A DNA stretch of 64,000 nucleotides, taken from positions 13,291,641-13,355,640 of the forward strand of contig WMCF01000012.1 in assembly GCA_009792885.1 (NCBI GenBank). Reading direction: 5' to 3'. Within the stretch, counting starts at the first letter, position 1; every line of letters begins with the position of its first letter. The notes below the pieces were generated by a model. That model searched no databases. It saw only the letters and a list, made by a program, of their open reading frames with translations, and was not told the DNA's origin. The translations under genes were made by a program, and so were the position numbers. Positions 1-12,700 of this stretch are shown one piece after another. This DNA comes from Eremophila alpestris peregrina. Lineage: Eukaryota > Chordata > Aves > Passeriformes > Alaudidae.

Positions 1-596
1 AAGGTTCAGAGGTACTCTGCTTCACCTTTATGTTACCTTTTACAGTGCTACAGGATTACTTTTGCATATCATAAATAACTGGCAGAATCATGGAATTTTA
101 AACATATATTACTGGAAAAAAAGATATTATTACTATCCAGACAGACCTACTGAAAAAGACCTTAAAAAAAAATCCAAGGCAGAATAAGACACTTAGTGAG
201 AAATTTAATCATCAATGCAAACATCAGTGCTTCCTACACAAAAAATAAAAAAGAAAGAAAAAAAGAAAAAAAAAGGTTAAAAAAAAAAAAGAGCCAGTAT
301 CAAATTTGATGAAGACTACATTCCAGTTGTTTGCTTTTGGTATTAAACTCAAAGGCTTTCTTTCAAAAGAATCTCTTTGGAAATCTAATTTGAAAGTAAA
401 TAAGCCTGAAGTTGATTGTTTAACTTGCATTAATTTCAGAATAGAATCAAGACCATAACTAAAATAATGCCCAGGGCACACTGTGATGCCTACAACTGGA
501 TTTTAATTGACTTGAAGACTGTCATAGTCCTATTATCACAAAACCTGTAATGCACTTCCAGCATGGAGGACCCATCTGTGCCCACCATCCATCTGT
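1..596 (-). other. ZDHHC21: ZDHHC21 3' untranslated region, continuing off the left edge
   Basis: Follows the TAA stop at 597-599 with no splice signal needed. I see no AATAAA on the minus strand here, only ATTAAA-type hexamers near 502-507 and 205, so the cleavage site is probably beyond the window. It holds a purine-rich A/G run at about 241-292. Confidence 0.6.
241..292. repeat. A/G-rich low-complexity run
   Basis: AAAGAAAG and poly-A units in the ZDHHC21 3' UTR (T/C-rich in the transcript sense). Confidence 0.8.
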
Positions 597-729
597 TTAG
601 GCATGATTGGCAAAGTGGTAGGGAACTCGCAGTGGTTGCCTCTGCCTGAAAGGAATAAACCACAGGATCTTCCAGGGAGTGCCAAAAACTTCTGAGAAGG
701 TCTGCTGCCATGGCTTTCGGGGCCTCGAC
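597..729 (-). CDS. ZDHHC21: ZDHHC21 last coding exon
   Basis: Acceptor ctgtag ends at 730; the exon opens with the third base of a split ATG codon and then SRPRKPW, and ends FANHA-TAA. It encodes residues 222-265, the cytoplasmic C-terminal tail. The two overlapping minus-strand open frames over this exon are shadows. Confidence 0.95.
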
Positions 730-3700
730 CTACAGAAGACAGCATTATTAGTGAAAGACAGCATGCCCACAGTGCACTTCAGTCAGCTACAACAATGTAG
801 GTTGGCTGGGGATCCAATACTGGACTCTGATGAACTGTATCCAGGCATCACAAATATAACTTTTATTTCATTACAACATGCAGCTGAGACTTAAGTTTGG
901 AGAACAGAAACTATCTGTGTCATCAATCAAACAAAAGCGTCTTTTGAAGCACAGGAGATCTCAATATTAATGAAATGTATGTCAAAACAGTGCAGAAAGT
1001 ATTTTTTCATCTGTACTTTTGAAAAGAAAATATAGTTCCAGTGGGTTTGGGTAGGGGAAGAAAGGGGACAACATGAGACTATTTTGTGTACAACCACTAT
1101 TAAAAGATTAGTGAGGTGCTGCTAGAGATAGAAAGTACAGAGCACAGTACCATGCAAAATGATCTTAACAAACAGCTACTAGCATTTCAGCAATGTAGGA
1201 ATTTTACAGAAAACTTACATGTCTTCACAACAGTTTGACATTTTTTCTATACTTGTAGTGTCCTGTTAAAGAAAAGAAAAGCACAATGAAAAAGTATTTA
1301 GTTCCATTCCTAACTTTTAAAATGTTTTAAAATGCTTTACAAAAGCAAGTAAATATGGCAGGGAATGAATTATTTATGTTCACTAATGTTTTGACATTAG
1401 TTCAGTAAGTTGCATATTACACATATGCCATGTTAGTTTTAAATAATGTGAGATTACACACATACATTTTAACTCAGTCTGTTAAATGATTTTTACAATC
1501 ATGATATGAAACTATTCTGTGTAGCTTGACTACAATACAAAGAATACCAACAAAAACTTACAGCATTATTACAACTAAAATTAATTCAGACGTTACAATT
1601 AATGCACAGGACATTTAGAAGCAATATGTATGAGATCCACTCTTGCCATACTTTCCACAAGCACTCATTCCAGACTTGGAGTATGCCTCTGAGATAACCA
1701 CAGGAAAAGCAAGTAAAATACAGTCATTAACAGAGGTAGTATTTTGAAAAGCAGAAGCTAGTCAGAAGTTTTAAAACCATTAGCTTCATGAGTATTATAA
1801 TGCAAACAGCACAACTGAAAATATACCAGGAGTTTCTACAGTTCCTACAATCAAATACCAAATATAAAAATTGTTCTTTTAAAATATAAAAGCTAAATAA
1901 TGTGCAGAGTGAAGGCAATACTGCAGCTAATAGCCACTTAAATTCATATTTTAATTATAAAACATTAGGAAAAGTAAGAGATCAATTTTATCTTAGATCA
2001 CGCCCAAACAAAACTTTTTAAATTATCAGTAGTACCTTTTTCTCACTTTTCACTATGGATTTCACAAAAAAGCTTCCTTTGTGAGTGTCATGCAGGCAGT
2101 TTCAATACACATTTATAGTTCATTACATCCCAAAATCACTTGTGAAGTTCAAAACACAATTCATTGAAATATTCTTCATAATTTCAACTCCTTTTTATTG
2201 GTAGTTTGGTATTTCCCTTTACTTTTCATTGATTCAGGCATGCACATAATGCATAATTCAAATTACAGTAGAATTTGAGTAAAACCAAGAGCAACCAACT
2301 ACAGGCAAAAGGACTTGGTTTGAATTAGGCTGCAACTTCATCATCATCATCCGGAAACACCACCTAGCACTAAAAACAGTGCTCCTTGACTGCTCCTGGA
2401 TGCAATTCAGCGCAGGCATTGCTGGGACTCCGCCCCTAACTTCCATAAAATTTTAAGGGGGAAGGGAGCAGTGTGAGTGGGAAATAACATACAGGAAGCT
2501 GACTCTCTGCCGTACCAGACATGGGTGGCCCCAACTCCCTTGCCCATTTCTGTCCTTCTATTCTATATCCCAGCTCTGAAGAGCTTACTCTCGGGTTTCT
2601 GGGTCTTTTGAACGCCGAGAGTAAGAAAAAAGTCTCTTTTCTCTCAGCCCCATGGCAGAAAGGAAAGCTGGAGTCGATGTCTCTGCTTTCCAAGGTTGTT
2701 TATTCTTCTCTTATCTATTACATTCCTTTCTGCCCTGCGAGGTCCAGTCATGAGCTCAGAGTGCCAGGCCTGACTGTCCCCCGAGGGTGGTGTTAACCCT
2801 TTATACTGAGCCCAATGTAGACTATATTTACATTTATTTACCAATAGCTATGACCTATGTTAGACAGTGCCTTTTTATTCTAATCCAATCCAAAAGTACT
2901 ACCATCACAGCAGAAGATGGAGGACAAGAAGAAGGAGCAGAAGGACAGGGACACGCCCAGATTCCTCCATTTTGCCCTCTTGAACTCCATTATAAAAAAA
3001 CCCAAAATTCTACTTTTCACCCTGTGGTATATTACTTATCATTTTAATCACACTCTTATGGCTTGTAGTTTCTCCCTCAATGTTGGCAGATGCTCCCATG
3101 GGCTGAAAGCAAAGACACTGGTATTTTGACCCTGTGCCAGGGTTCTTGGACCCCTTGCGAGAGTCTCGGACCACCCAGGGCACCCAGAGGAATGTCCTGG
3201 GCTCCAACACCTTACCACACACTAAACAGCAAAAAACTTAATTCTGTCCACCACCTATCCAGCTGAATTCCAGATGCACCATGGTAAAGGAGAAGAGTCC
3301 CCTTTTCTCATGCCAATCCACCAGGATACTCCAGTTCTTGCCCAGAAGTTTGTGTAGAGAAGGCATACCCACTGGAAGGTTACACAAAACTTGCTCGGCC
3401 CCATTGTTAGTTGGGTGTTAACACCCACTCAGCAGCAAGGGAGGAAAGGACTGGAGGCAGCAAACTGTAAATGTGTTTGTTGTTTTGCTTCCCACAGATA
3501 AACTGCCCCTCTCACATTACAGGCCTGTCTTCCCTCTCCTGCCACAAGCATCAGGAAAGCATTACAAGACACAAGTCATTGTCCTTGTTAGGACAGGACC
3601 CAACTGCATGGCTGAGGAATACTTTACTTCCTTGGACTGGCTTTTTGTTCAGTTTTTGTCAGAGAAAATACCATCTTTGCTGGCCACAGAAATTCATACA

Positions 3701-6700
3701 TGGCTTTTCGAATAAAAAGGACTTTTTATTACTTCCATGGCATTTCAGCAAGGTGGTAATAGCATTTTCCTGAAATGCTATAGCTCCTTTTGTAACTGCA
3801 AAAATATCTCAGTTCTAGGAATTATTCTCTGGTCAACTCAAAGCTGTTTATCAAATAGTACAAAATAATACTGGCATGTTTAAAAGCAATCATGGCAAAT
3901 AGACTTCTGTAAAATAGTAACATGCTAGTTCACACTCTAAGTTAACTTGTAGCTGTGGAGTATTTCTGCTACCATTTCAATAGAGGGGCCTTTAAACCAG
4001 CTTTGGGTGCAGAAGCAACACCACTAAATACCTTAAACATGGCTTTCTGCTATGTTTCTGCACATTGCTTATCCATTAATTCACTTGTGCTGCTCCCTAA
4101 AATACTGTATGTGAGATTTTTGGGGAGAAAAATCACAGGCTGGAAACTGGAGATTGTATTTAATTTTAAGTATTGTCATGGCATGTTGTCAAGACCTGAA
4201 AGGTTCTCATCAGGGTCTGCTCCCCTCAAAACTGTAAACTGTTAAATTAACTAAATTAAAGCATCAAACCAGGAACTATCTTTTTCCTTTCCTTTCCTTT
4301 CCTTTCCTTTCCTTTCCTTTCCTTTCCTTTCCTTTCCTTTCCTTTCCTTTCCTTTCCTTTCCTTTCCTTTCCTTTCCTNNNNNNNNNNNNNNNNNNNNNN
4401 NNNNNNNNNNNNNNNNNNNNNNNNNNNNNNNNNNNNNNNNNNNNNNNNNNNNNNNNNNNNNNNNNNNNNNNNNNNNNNNNNNNNNNNNNNNNNNNNNNNN
4501 NNNNNNNNNNNNNNNNNNNNNNNNNNNNAATCCCAACAAGTACTTTAGATTATATTTGATTCACAGTAAAGAAACTGGGGCTGAGCAGCAAGTCCTTTGC
4601 TTCTTGGATACTTTTTCAGAATTGGAACATTTTAGAGCCACATTTTAAAAGATGCAAACTAGCAAAGAAACATTGCTCTAATATTTAGCTGCTTAACAAG
4701 TGCTAGTGACTGACCTTAGGAAACAAAATGCCCCTCATACCTTACCCACCCCCCCCGGCCCCAACACTGCTGCCAAACAAGCTCATTTGAAATGTAGTTT
4801 CATTTGAGAGTGAACCAATTTACCTTTTGACATGAAAGTGAAACTTCACAGCACCCCAGGAAAGTCAGTAGCCCCTCTTGAGACAGGAGATGAAGGAAAA
4901 GGAGAGTACACCACAGATGAGTTTTGACCTGTTATTTAAGGCTTCCTTCTCAGACACGATTTTTTTTCTTTTGGAGACAAAGGACCAGAATAACCACTAT
5001 TCTTCTGAATGACAATGTGGTCTGTTCATTAAGACGTCTCACAAATGTCTTTCAATCAGAGTATCATCTCTCTTAATTATACATTTGATGCATACCAAGG
5101 TTTTGCTACAACATCAGAATTACTGTGTTCAGCCTAAGAGGCTTTGGCTGTCTGCATCTACTATCAGCTTGGATTACTATTAATACAAACAGAACTCTGC
5201 TAAGATTTTTTTTTGAGACTCAAAGCTAATGCTAATGTTAAAACCTTTTTTGAGCACTGGCACTCATCCAGAAGTTTAAAATAACTTGGTATGAGCAAAC
5301 ATCACATATCTATGGAGTGCTAGTAATCTCTAACAATGAAAATACCTTCAAAATTGCAATTGAATACAAGATGAAATTGACAAGCACAACTGATTAATTT
5401 GACATGATGGATCATCTGGATTCCCAAAGTCATCATCCAGATTGGAATAAAAATTGCTCCTGCACCTGGTTATTCAGAGGTACATACCAAATGATAAGCA
5501 TCTTAAAGCAACTAAAGAAAAAAAATCACACCTTAGTGAAACAGGAAAAAGAAATTAGAGGAAATAAACACTAGGGAATAGGAATAGGACAAAGTGTTCA
5601 GAGTCTGCTGAGGGGAGAAAAAATATAGACTTTTTTCACTTTGAGTATATACTACAAGTCCATAAGAGCAGCTTGCTTTACTCTAAGTAACTGACACAGC
5701 TAAGACTGCTGACAGAGGAAGAAGAACGGAGAGAAAGAGACCTTTGTACAAGCACCAACAGAGTTCTGCAAACCATCTTCAGATTCACTCACAAATGGAT
5801 GCATCCACGTTAGCTCCAAAGAGAACTGTACCTTTCACATCTACACTTTTATTTAGCATAACCAACTGCCAAAAAAAAAAAAGAAGATCACATGCAGTTT
5901 TAACAAACTGTCCATAGGATGGATTTTACCATTAACTAATTCATTATGAAGAAAGCACATGCAAAGGATATTTTTTGCTTACTGATTCATGTTTTCCAAA
6001 GTATAAACTAATTTGTAACTTACAGGATGAACTCCAAAGCATGCAGCTACAATTTCTGGTTCAATTTTAATTTTGTGTCTCCTTAAAGTGACATGCAATC
6101 ATTATAGCTCTATTAAATACTTCCAGTAGTAGAATGTAAGCATTATGCCATACTTTTAGTATTTTCAAGTGTTCAGTATAGGTGAATCAGCAGAAAAGTA
6201 TGATGAAGCAGAAAAAGAGAAAACAAAACTTGCAAGCCTTCCTGGATTTGCAGCCTTTGCTTTTATCTTGAAGTTCAAGACAACACATCCTTTTAATAAA
6301 GGGGATTTTCTTTTCTGCTATCTAACATCTTTTCATGGTCTGCATGCAAGTGACAGGTGAGCAACTCAAGAATATAAAACACAGAAAGAATACATCATAT
6401 TTGAGACATTTTCTCTTTTTTGGCATTAAATATATTTTGGGTTTACTTTTGGCCACTTTTTAGCACTCTTTTATTACAGTAGACTTTTCATATAAGATCG
6501 TTAATCTTATCAATTTTCATTATGTTCAGCCTGAAAATTATTAGTTCTGTTTTAAACTTAAACCCCTACATCAGACTCATGTGCTGAAAAATAAAGGTAC
6601 ATTCTGTTACTTCTAGCGAATAGTTCTGCACTTCTCTATGCTTTCATTAATTCCAACAAATGCATTTCAAATTTATTTATCAGATATCAGATAATGATTC

Positions 6701-9700
6701 AATTAAAAAAAACCATCCACAACAGAGGCAATACAAGCAGATGTCTTAACTTCAGGCTATTTCAAATCCATGGCATGTTTGGTGCAGATAGCTGCATGGT
6801 AAGAGAAAAGACAAAACATATTATATTTACTGATCCTTACAAATACCTTAAGACAAAAATATAAGGGGAAAATATTTAAGAAAGCTAGCTGTTGATCTTC
6901 TTCACACAGAAGTAATTTTAAAGGTCTGATGTCTAAATCTGAAAGCAACATGTAAAATATGTACTCAGCCCTTGGAATACTCAAATATTATTTTTATAGT
7001 TACTTTTTTTTCAAGTGGTTATTTACTATTAGTGGTTATTTACTATTTACTATTAGAAAAATAGATTAGTAAAGGAATTCCTTTTTAAGTGATGAATCAG
7101 GGATAATTTTGGCATTATATTAGATATTTTATAGTCCTTGCACAGTAGAAAATCTGATTACATGTTCTAACTTGCACGTTTTCCTTAAAATATTGTATAT
7201 TATTAATTTCAATTAAAATATTCATACTTACATAAGACCATGCAGTGACCTAAGGAAAAGAGATCTTTTGCTACCTAGAGTGTCTTACACATCTGTTTAT
7301 TGCGATATTTTAAATAGCTCATAAAAGAGGGGGATTATTTTAAATAAACTAGTATTTCATGTTTATGGTAAACATGTATCTCAAGATGTCAGAATGCCTT
7401 CATTAAAAATGCTAAACAAATTGCAAACCATATGAGAGAACTAAGGTAAAGATACAAAAGAATTTATGCAGTTAACAAAATCATATTCGAAGACCAAGAC
7501 ATTACTAATTCCTGACAATTTAATTTATAGAACTTTACACAGTCTTCTAACAAGAGATCTAGCTATAGGTGGATTAAAGGTAAAGGCAGGAAAAGGAGAA
7601 AGGATAAGAATGATGAGGAAGAGGAAGACAGATAAGGTTAACATTAAGTTATTTTCTGTTAGTAATTTCCAATTACTCTTTGGGGTTATAGTTTATGTGT
7701 ACACTTTGTTTTCCCTCTGGAATTACTTTATATCTTACACTATACTGTAGCTACATAAAGAATACAATTGCCTGGAAATCCTAATTTCCCCTACCAATCC
7801 TAATTTTTAATATGCTGAACTTAATTACAAGGATTAATAGTTCCTTGATTACACTTCTGCCATGTTTGAAAAAACAGGAAAAGCCCTTAGTATTCACTAA
7901 TCAAAATAGTATTTAATAGATTATCTGATTAAAGATATGATTGCAAATATTTTTAATTACAAGATACTTATTATTAAAGACAAAAATCATTTCAGCAGAA
8001 CTAGATCACTTGTCACTCTGCATATTAAATCAGCAATGGATCAATACTATAAAATACACAAAGAATGAAAAAGCTCTTGATTTTACTAACAGAATAACTG
8101 CAGCGACATTTTCATTACTTTGAAACTCGATCTTTGTAAAAAGGTTGAAAAACTATCTTGTAAAATACACTTGCTAATTTAAGGTGAAAAGGAGAAATAC
8201 TGCAACAATAAAAAGCAAGTATCAACATTTTTAAAAGTTTCTAAGGGGAAAAATATATGTGGTAGACCCTGTATGGTGCACCAGACAGACTGTTGAACAG
8301 TATTTTCCCTTCTATCCTTCCTAAAGAAAATAAAGGGAAATTTCTCTTTTCCACATCCAGAAAGTACTGATGCAACAGGATACTGGCATATCACTGTACA
8401 CCATTCAAACAGTTAATTAACAGGAAACCCTGGTAGCATTAATTAAATTAATAAAGTCACTGTCCACTTAGTTTATGATAATACATCCACTACCTTGCAC
8501 AAAGGCCACATGGTATCTATTAAATTTATAAAAGCCTATCCATTAAATAGTTCTGCCCCAGAGAAACAAGTTAATTACTAAATAATTTCAATGAAAAGTT
8601 TTTCTCTGCAATACTAGCATAAATCACATTGAATCATATTTAATGGACCATAGTGGAAGAATTAAGAAAATTTCTTTTCTTCTATAGAAATAGTTTGTTA
8701 GAACATATGGAAAATGAAAACACTGTTTAGTGTTTGAGATAAAAACAATCAAAGGTAATCCTTTAAAATTAGGGTTCAGATTAGTCTCTGCAAAGGATGC
8801 TGTTTAACTGAAACATCTGGTAGTGTTACGTTGAGAGACAGGCCTTTTTTAACTTTGGAAATGAGATTAGTAGATCAGTTATTTGTAAGTGTCCAAGTAA
8901 TTTCTAATTATTTTATCTGGGTCACAGATAATCCGCTTTTACAGGGCTCCCACAATGACATCAGAGGATCACTGTTGAACTGATTATCCTGTTACCTTCC
9001 ACCATCCATGGGAAGACCGGATTTTCCTTTTGTACAGAGAAAGAGAAAGAAGTGGCTGATTGCTTCAGACAGGTGGCAGCCAACAAAATAAAGAACACCA
9101 CAGATCTTGAGAGGAAGAAAATCTCATATATGCAAAAGGTACCAGCTTTTAAAAATGGTTAGCAAACTGAATACTTCTTAGCAGTGTCTGGTGTACTTTA
9201 AAAAACTCACTAGACATGAAAAAAAAAATCAAAATAATCAGAAAAGACGTTTAAAAAACAGCATGCCATTTTTTACATGTTCTATAGTAATGTCTTGTAG
9301 ATCAAACATAATGAATAGAAGAATCCTGCAGTATAAATAGGAAAACTGGGTTACATAATCATTTAACTCTTAATGTGAAAGACATAGAGAAGTAATTTCT
9401 CAAAACTAAAATGGAATGAGTGAGAGAAATGCAAAAGCCAGGGCTAGTCTTCTACATATATACATGAGCATTCTGGCCATTCTACCTTTTTAAAAAGACT
9501 CAATCGAAGCACTATTTTCAAAAGAGCTCTGTACCTGCAACAACCATGCATCAGAAACAATCTGGGGTTGATAAAAGATAATTTTTTTTCTTTGGTGAAT
9601 TTATGCTTTTTGCTATGAATAAATGGATAGGCTAGTCATGGTGGTTTTGGGGGGGAAAAATCTGCTACATATAAAAATGAGAGAAAAATTCTTAAAACAC

Positions 9701-12700
9701 ACAAGTCAAGAAAATATGTCTTGAGAAAGCAAGCAAGTTTCCGGGTACTATTTGATTTCGCTTCCCAATAAATTTTATTATTTCCTATAACTACATGAAA
9801 AAAGCAAATGGAAATAAAAATTAGTAACACAGATACATCCTTCTCAATAGCTTCTTCTAGCTTAGGTGCAAAATATTCTAGATAAACTTTGGTTTTCTCA
9901 CTTCAATACAATGTCATTAATAGGTGCACACAACTGTTGCACAAGACAGACCATTTCTGTTGCTGTTGTTGTGGGGTTTTTTTTTTTGTGGTTTTGTTTG
10001 TTTGTTTCATTGGGGTTTTTTTGTTTTGATTTGGGGATTTTGTCCCAGAAGATTTTAAAACTTTCTGAAATGGACAGTGATAATTTACATATAAATCATA
10101 CTTCTACTCCTTAGGACAAACCACCACCAAAAACTCATATCTCTACCTTCACCGAGTTTTTAAGTGTCTATACTGGAGCTATCTTGCTACCCTGTAGTGA
10201 TTCCCACCAAAGACTACTTGTAGAGTACAAGCAGCTACAGGAGGTCTGAAGTAAAAAGTAACAATAATCTTTAAAATTGTTACCTTCAGTAGAGAGTAAA
10301 AAAGCTGCATCCTTGTAAGGCGCAACTCCCAAAATTATTTTTTGTATGCTTTTCTTTGTTTTACTTAGAAGTTTGCTTCTACTTTTCAAACAATGTCATT
10401 TAAAAATCATGCTGCCTGACAATGTAAGAACACAGGCAGCAGTTAAGGAATATTAATTTCCAGTTAAGGAATATAAAATTCAAAGTTGCTCTACCAGAAA
10501 TGAGAGGGAGTGGCAAAGCAAGTAACAAGCACTACAGACAGATATGCCTTCAACATAAATGCACGATCACTTTGGAAATTACCTCCAACAGGATCTAATT
10601 CATTGGTAAAATCAATTTTTTCCATCCAGTTCTCTAAAAACTTGACTATTTTACTAAGACTACTAATTGTTGATGAGATTTTAGGAGGAGTATCTTCTTA
10701 AGAGTCCTACAGTTCCTAAATTAGGATTTTAAATTTATCCCTATTTCAGAGGCTTATGAACTAGAGAGAACCCAGATACTTCTATTTCCAAAGTATCCAA
10801 ATAAAACTTCTCCAAGAGTAATGTAAAGTACATGCTAGAAGAAGTATCAGGATTCAGGATGACAACAAAATTAGAGGCAAATAAAGCTCAGGGAAAGCAA
10901 CTGGGGAAGGAGGATGAAAAGAGCCATGTGCCTCTTCTGATAGAACTGTGTTTCACATATGCTAGTTTCTAGGGAGAAAGCACTAATCCTGTATACAGAG
11001 GCCACCTCAGCTGCTCCCCTCTTCATCGGAACAATTCATGTCAAAAGTTCCTCTAAGGACAGTTTTTGCCAACCAGCTGTTCCCCTCTCATTGTAGGAAG
11101 TCACCTCCTTTGCTCTTTGGCTTCCTGGACCTCCAAATGAGTTATGAATAGCCTTGTGCTAATGATACCCTAACAGTGATACCACAATCACAGTAGTGGC
11201 AAATGTACTCAGAGAAATTACTGTGTGGTAGGTTACTTAGTCTATAAATCACCTTATCAAGCACTACAGCCTCAAGAACATTCTCCCTGTAAGAGACAAA
11301 TTTTAGTATGCAACTTGCAAAGTTTTCATTTTTACCAGAGAGCATATGTTTTTTCAGGCACCTTGGTATCTATTAAACAGACATGAAGCAGGGTAACAGC
11401 AGAATACACACATATGCAGAATACATGCATATTTTTCTTAAAGACCCTTTAAAAAATTTTATCTACTATTATAACCAAAGACAGTTACACAATGACAGGC
11501 ACAGATCAGTCAACTCTGCAACAAACCTGAATTTTGCAAAGGGCCAGCACACATGGCAGAATACTTCACCTGCACTTTGTAACATGCTGCTTTGCTTTTC
11601 TGTTTTTAGCTATTGCTCCATTCCAGAAAAACATGATGGAGAATATCAGATATATTCTTACTGTTATGCATTCAGCCAGGAATTTTATGATTTCCGAAAA
11701 AATATATGAAAGAGGAGAAAATCCCAATCCTATGGAAAACTTGTGCTCATTTTTACAGTTTGTCAATCTAGCACTTAGCTCAATTCTAGAAAAGTGTAAC
11801 TCTGCTTCTAAAACCGTATACAAAGATCATATATATAAATTTATTCTACACATTAAGCTTTCTCTATCTTGGTGCTGTGGAAAAAGGATAAACCTCTGTA
11901 AATATAAACATAAACCAAGAATCTGGAATTTTTTAATAAGCATATCCAATATTCCTTAAATAAAGGGCCTTAGCTTTATATTACTAAGATGAAACAAAAG
12001 CTATTGCCTTCATTTCTGGAAAATTATGTAATGATGGTCAAGCAAGTTTACATTATGGAGAATCAGGAAATCTTGTTACAAAAGGGTTAAAGTTTGATAA
12101 ATTTTAGATTTATCTTTCTTTCCAAACATTTTTACAGCACTTGAAATACAGATACATAGTAGTGTTAAACACCAATGAACCTTAACCTCCTGGACTCTCT
12201 CAGCAACAGTTTGCACCCACCCAAGTTTAGATCACAGAGCTGCAACTCTTATTTTCTCTATTATTTAAAAACAGCTTTTTTTTCCCAGGAGCTGTGGAAT
12301 TAATCTTGGTATATGTTAAACTGTAAGAAGAGCACATGAAATGTGCCTCTATGAAAATGTGTATTACCTGTTCTCCCATACAAGCCCAAGAGCTGCTTTG
12401 CCTCTTTCAAAAGGCCCATGATCTTTCCCTTGCACACATCTCTAGGCAGCTTCAGCAATCACAGAAATTAATGCTTTCAAGAATAGCTATGGAGCAATTC
12501 ATATGACTTGAATGCTTTAACTGTGCATAACCATGCCTCCAAGCATCTTAAGTTTCTTTCAAGGTCCTTGTCTGCACTATTCCACTTTATTGATTGCATT
12601 CTGCCATTAAGTTTTGATCTAGACCTTATACTAAGTCTATACTAAGTCTTTCATCACTAATTCCATATAAAATATAGTGCTCATTTCAGATACAATTTGC

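Noticed and set aside
4276..4539. Open frame across the gap
   Set aside because: It consists of the microsatellite and N bases.
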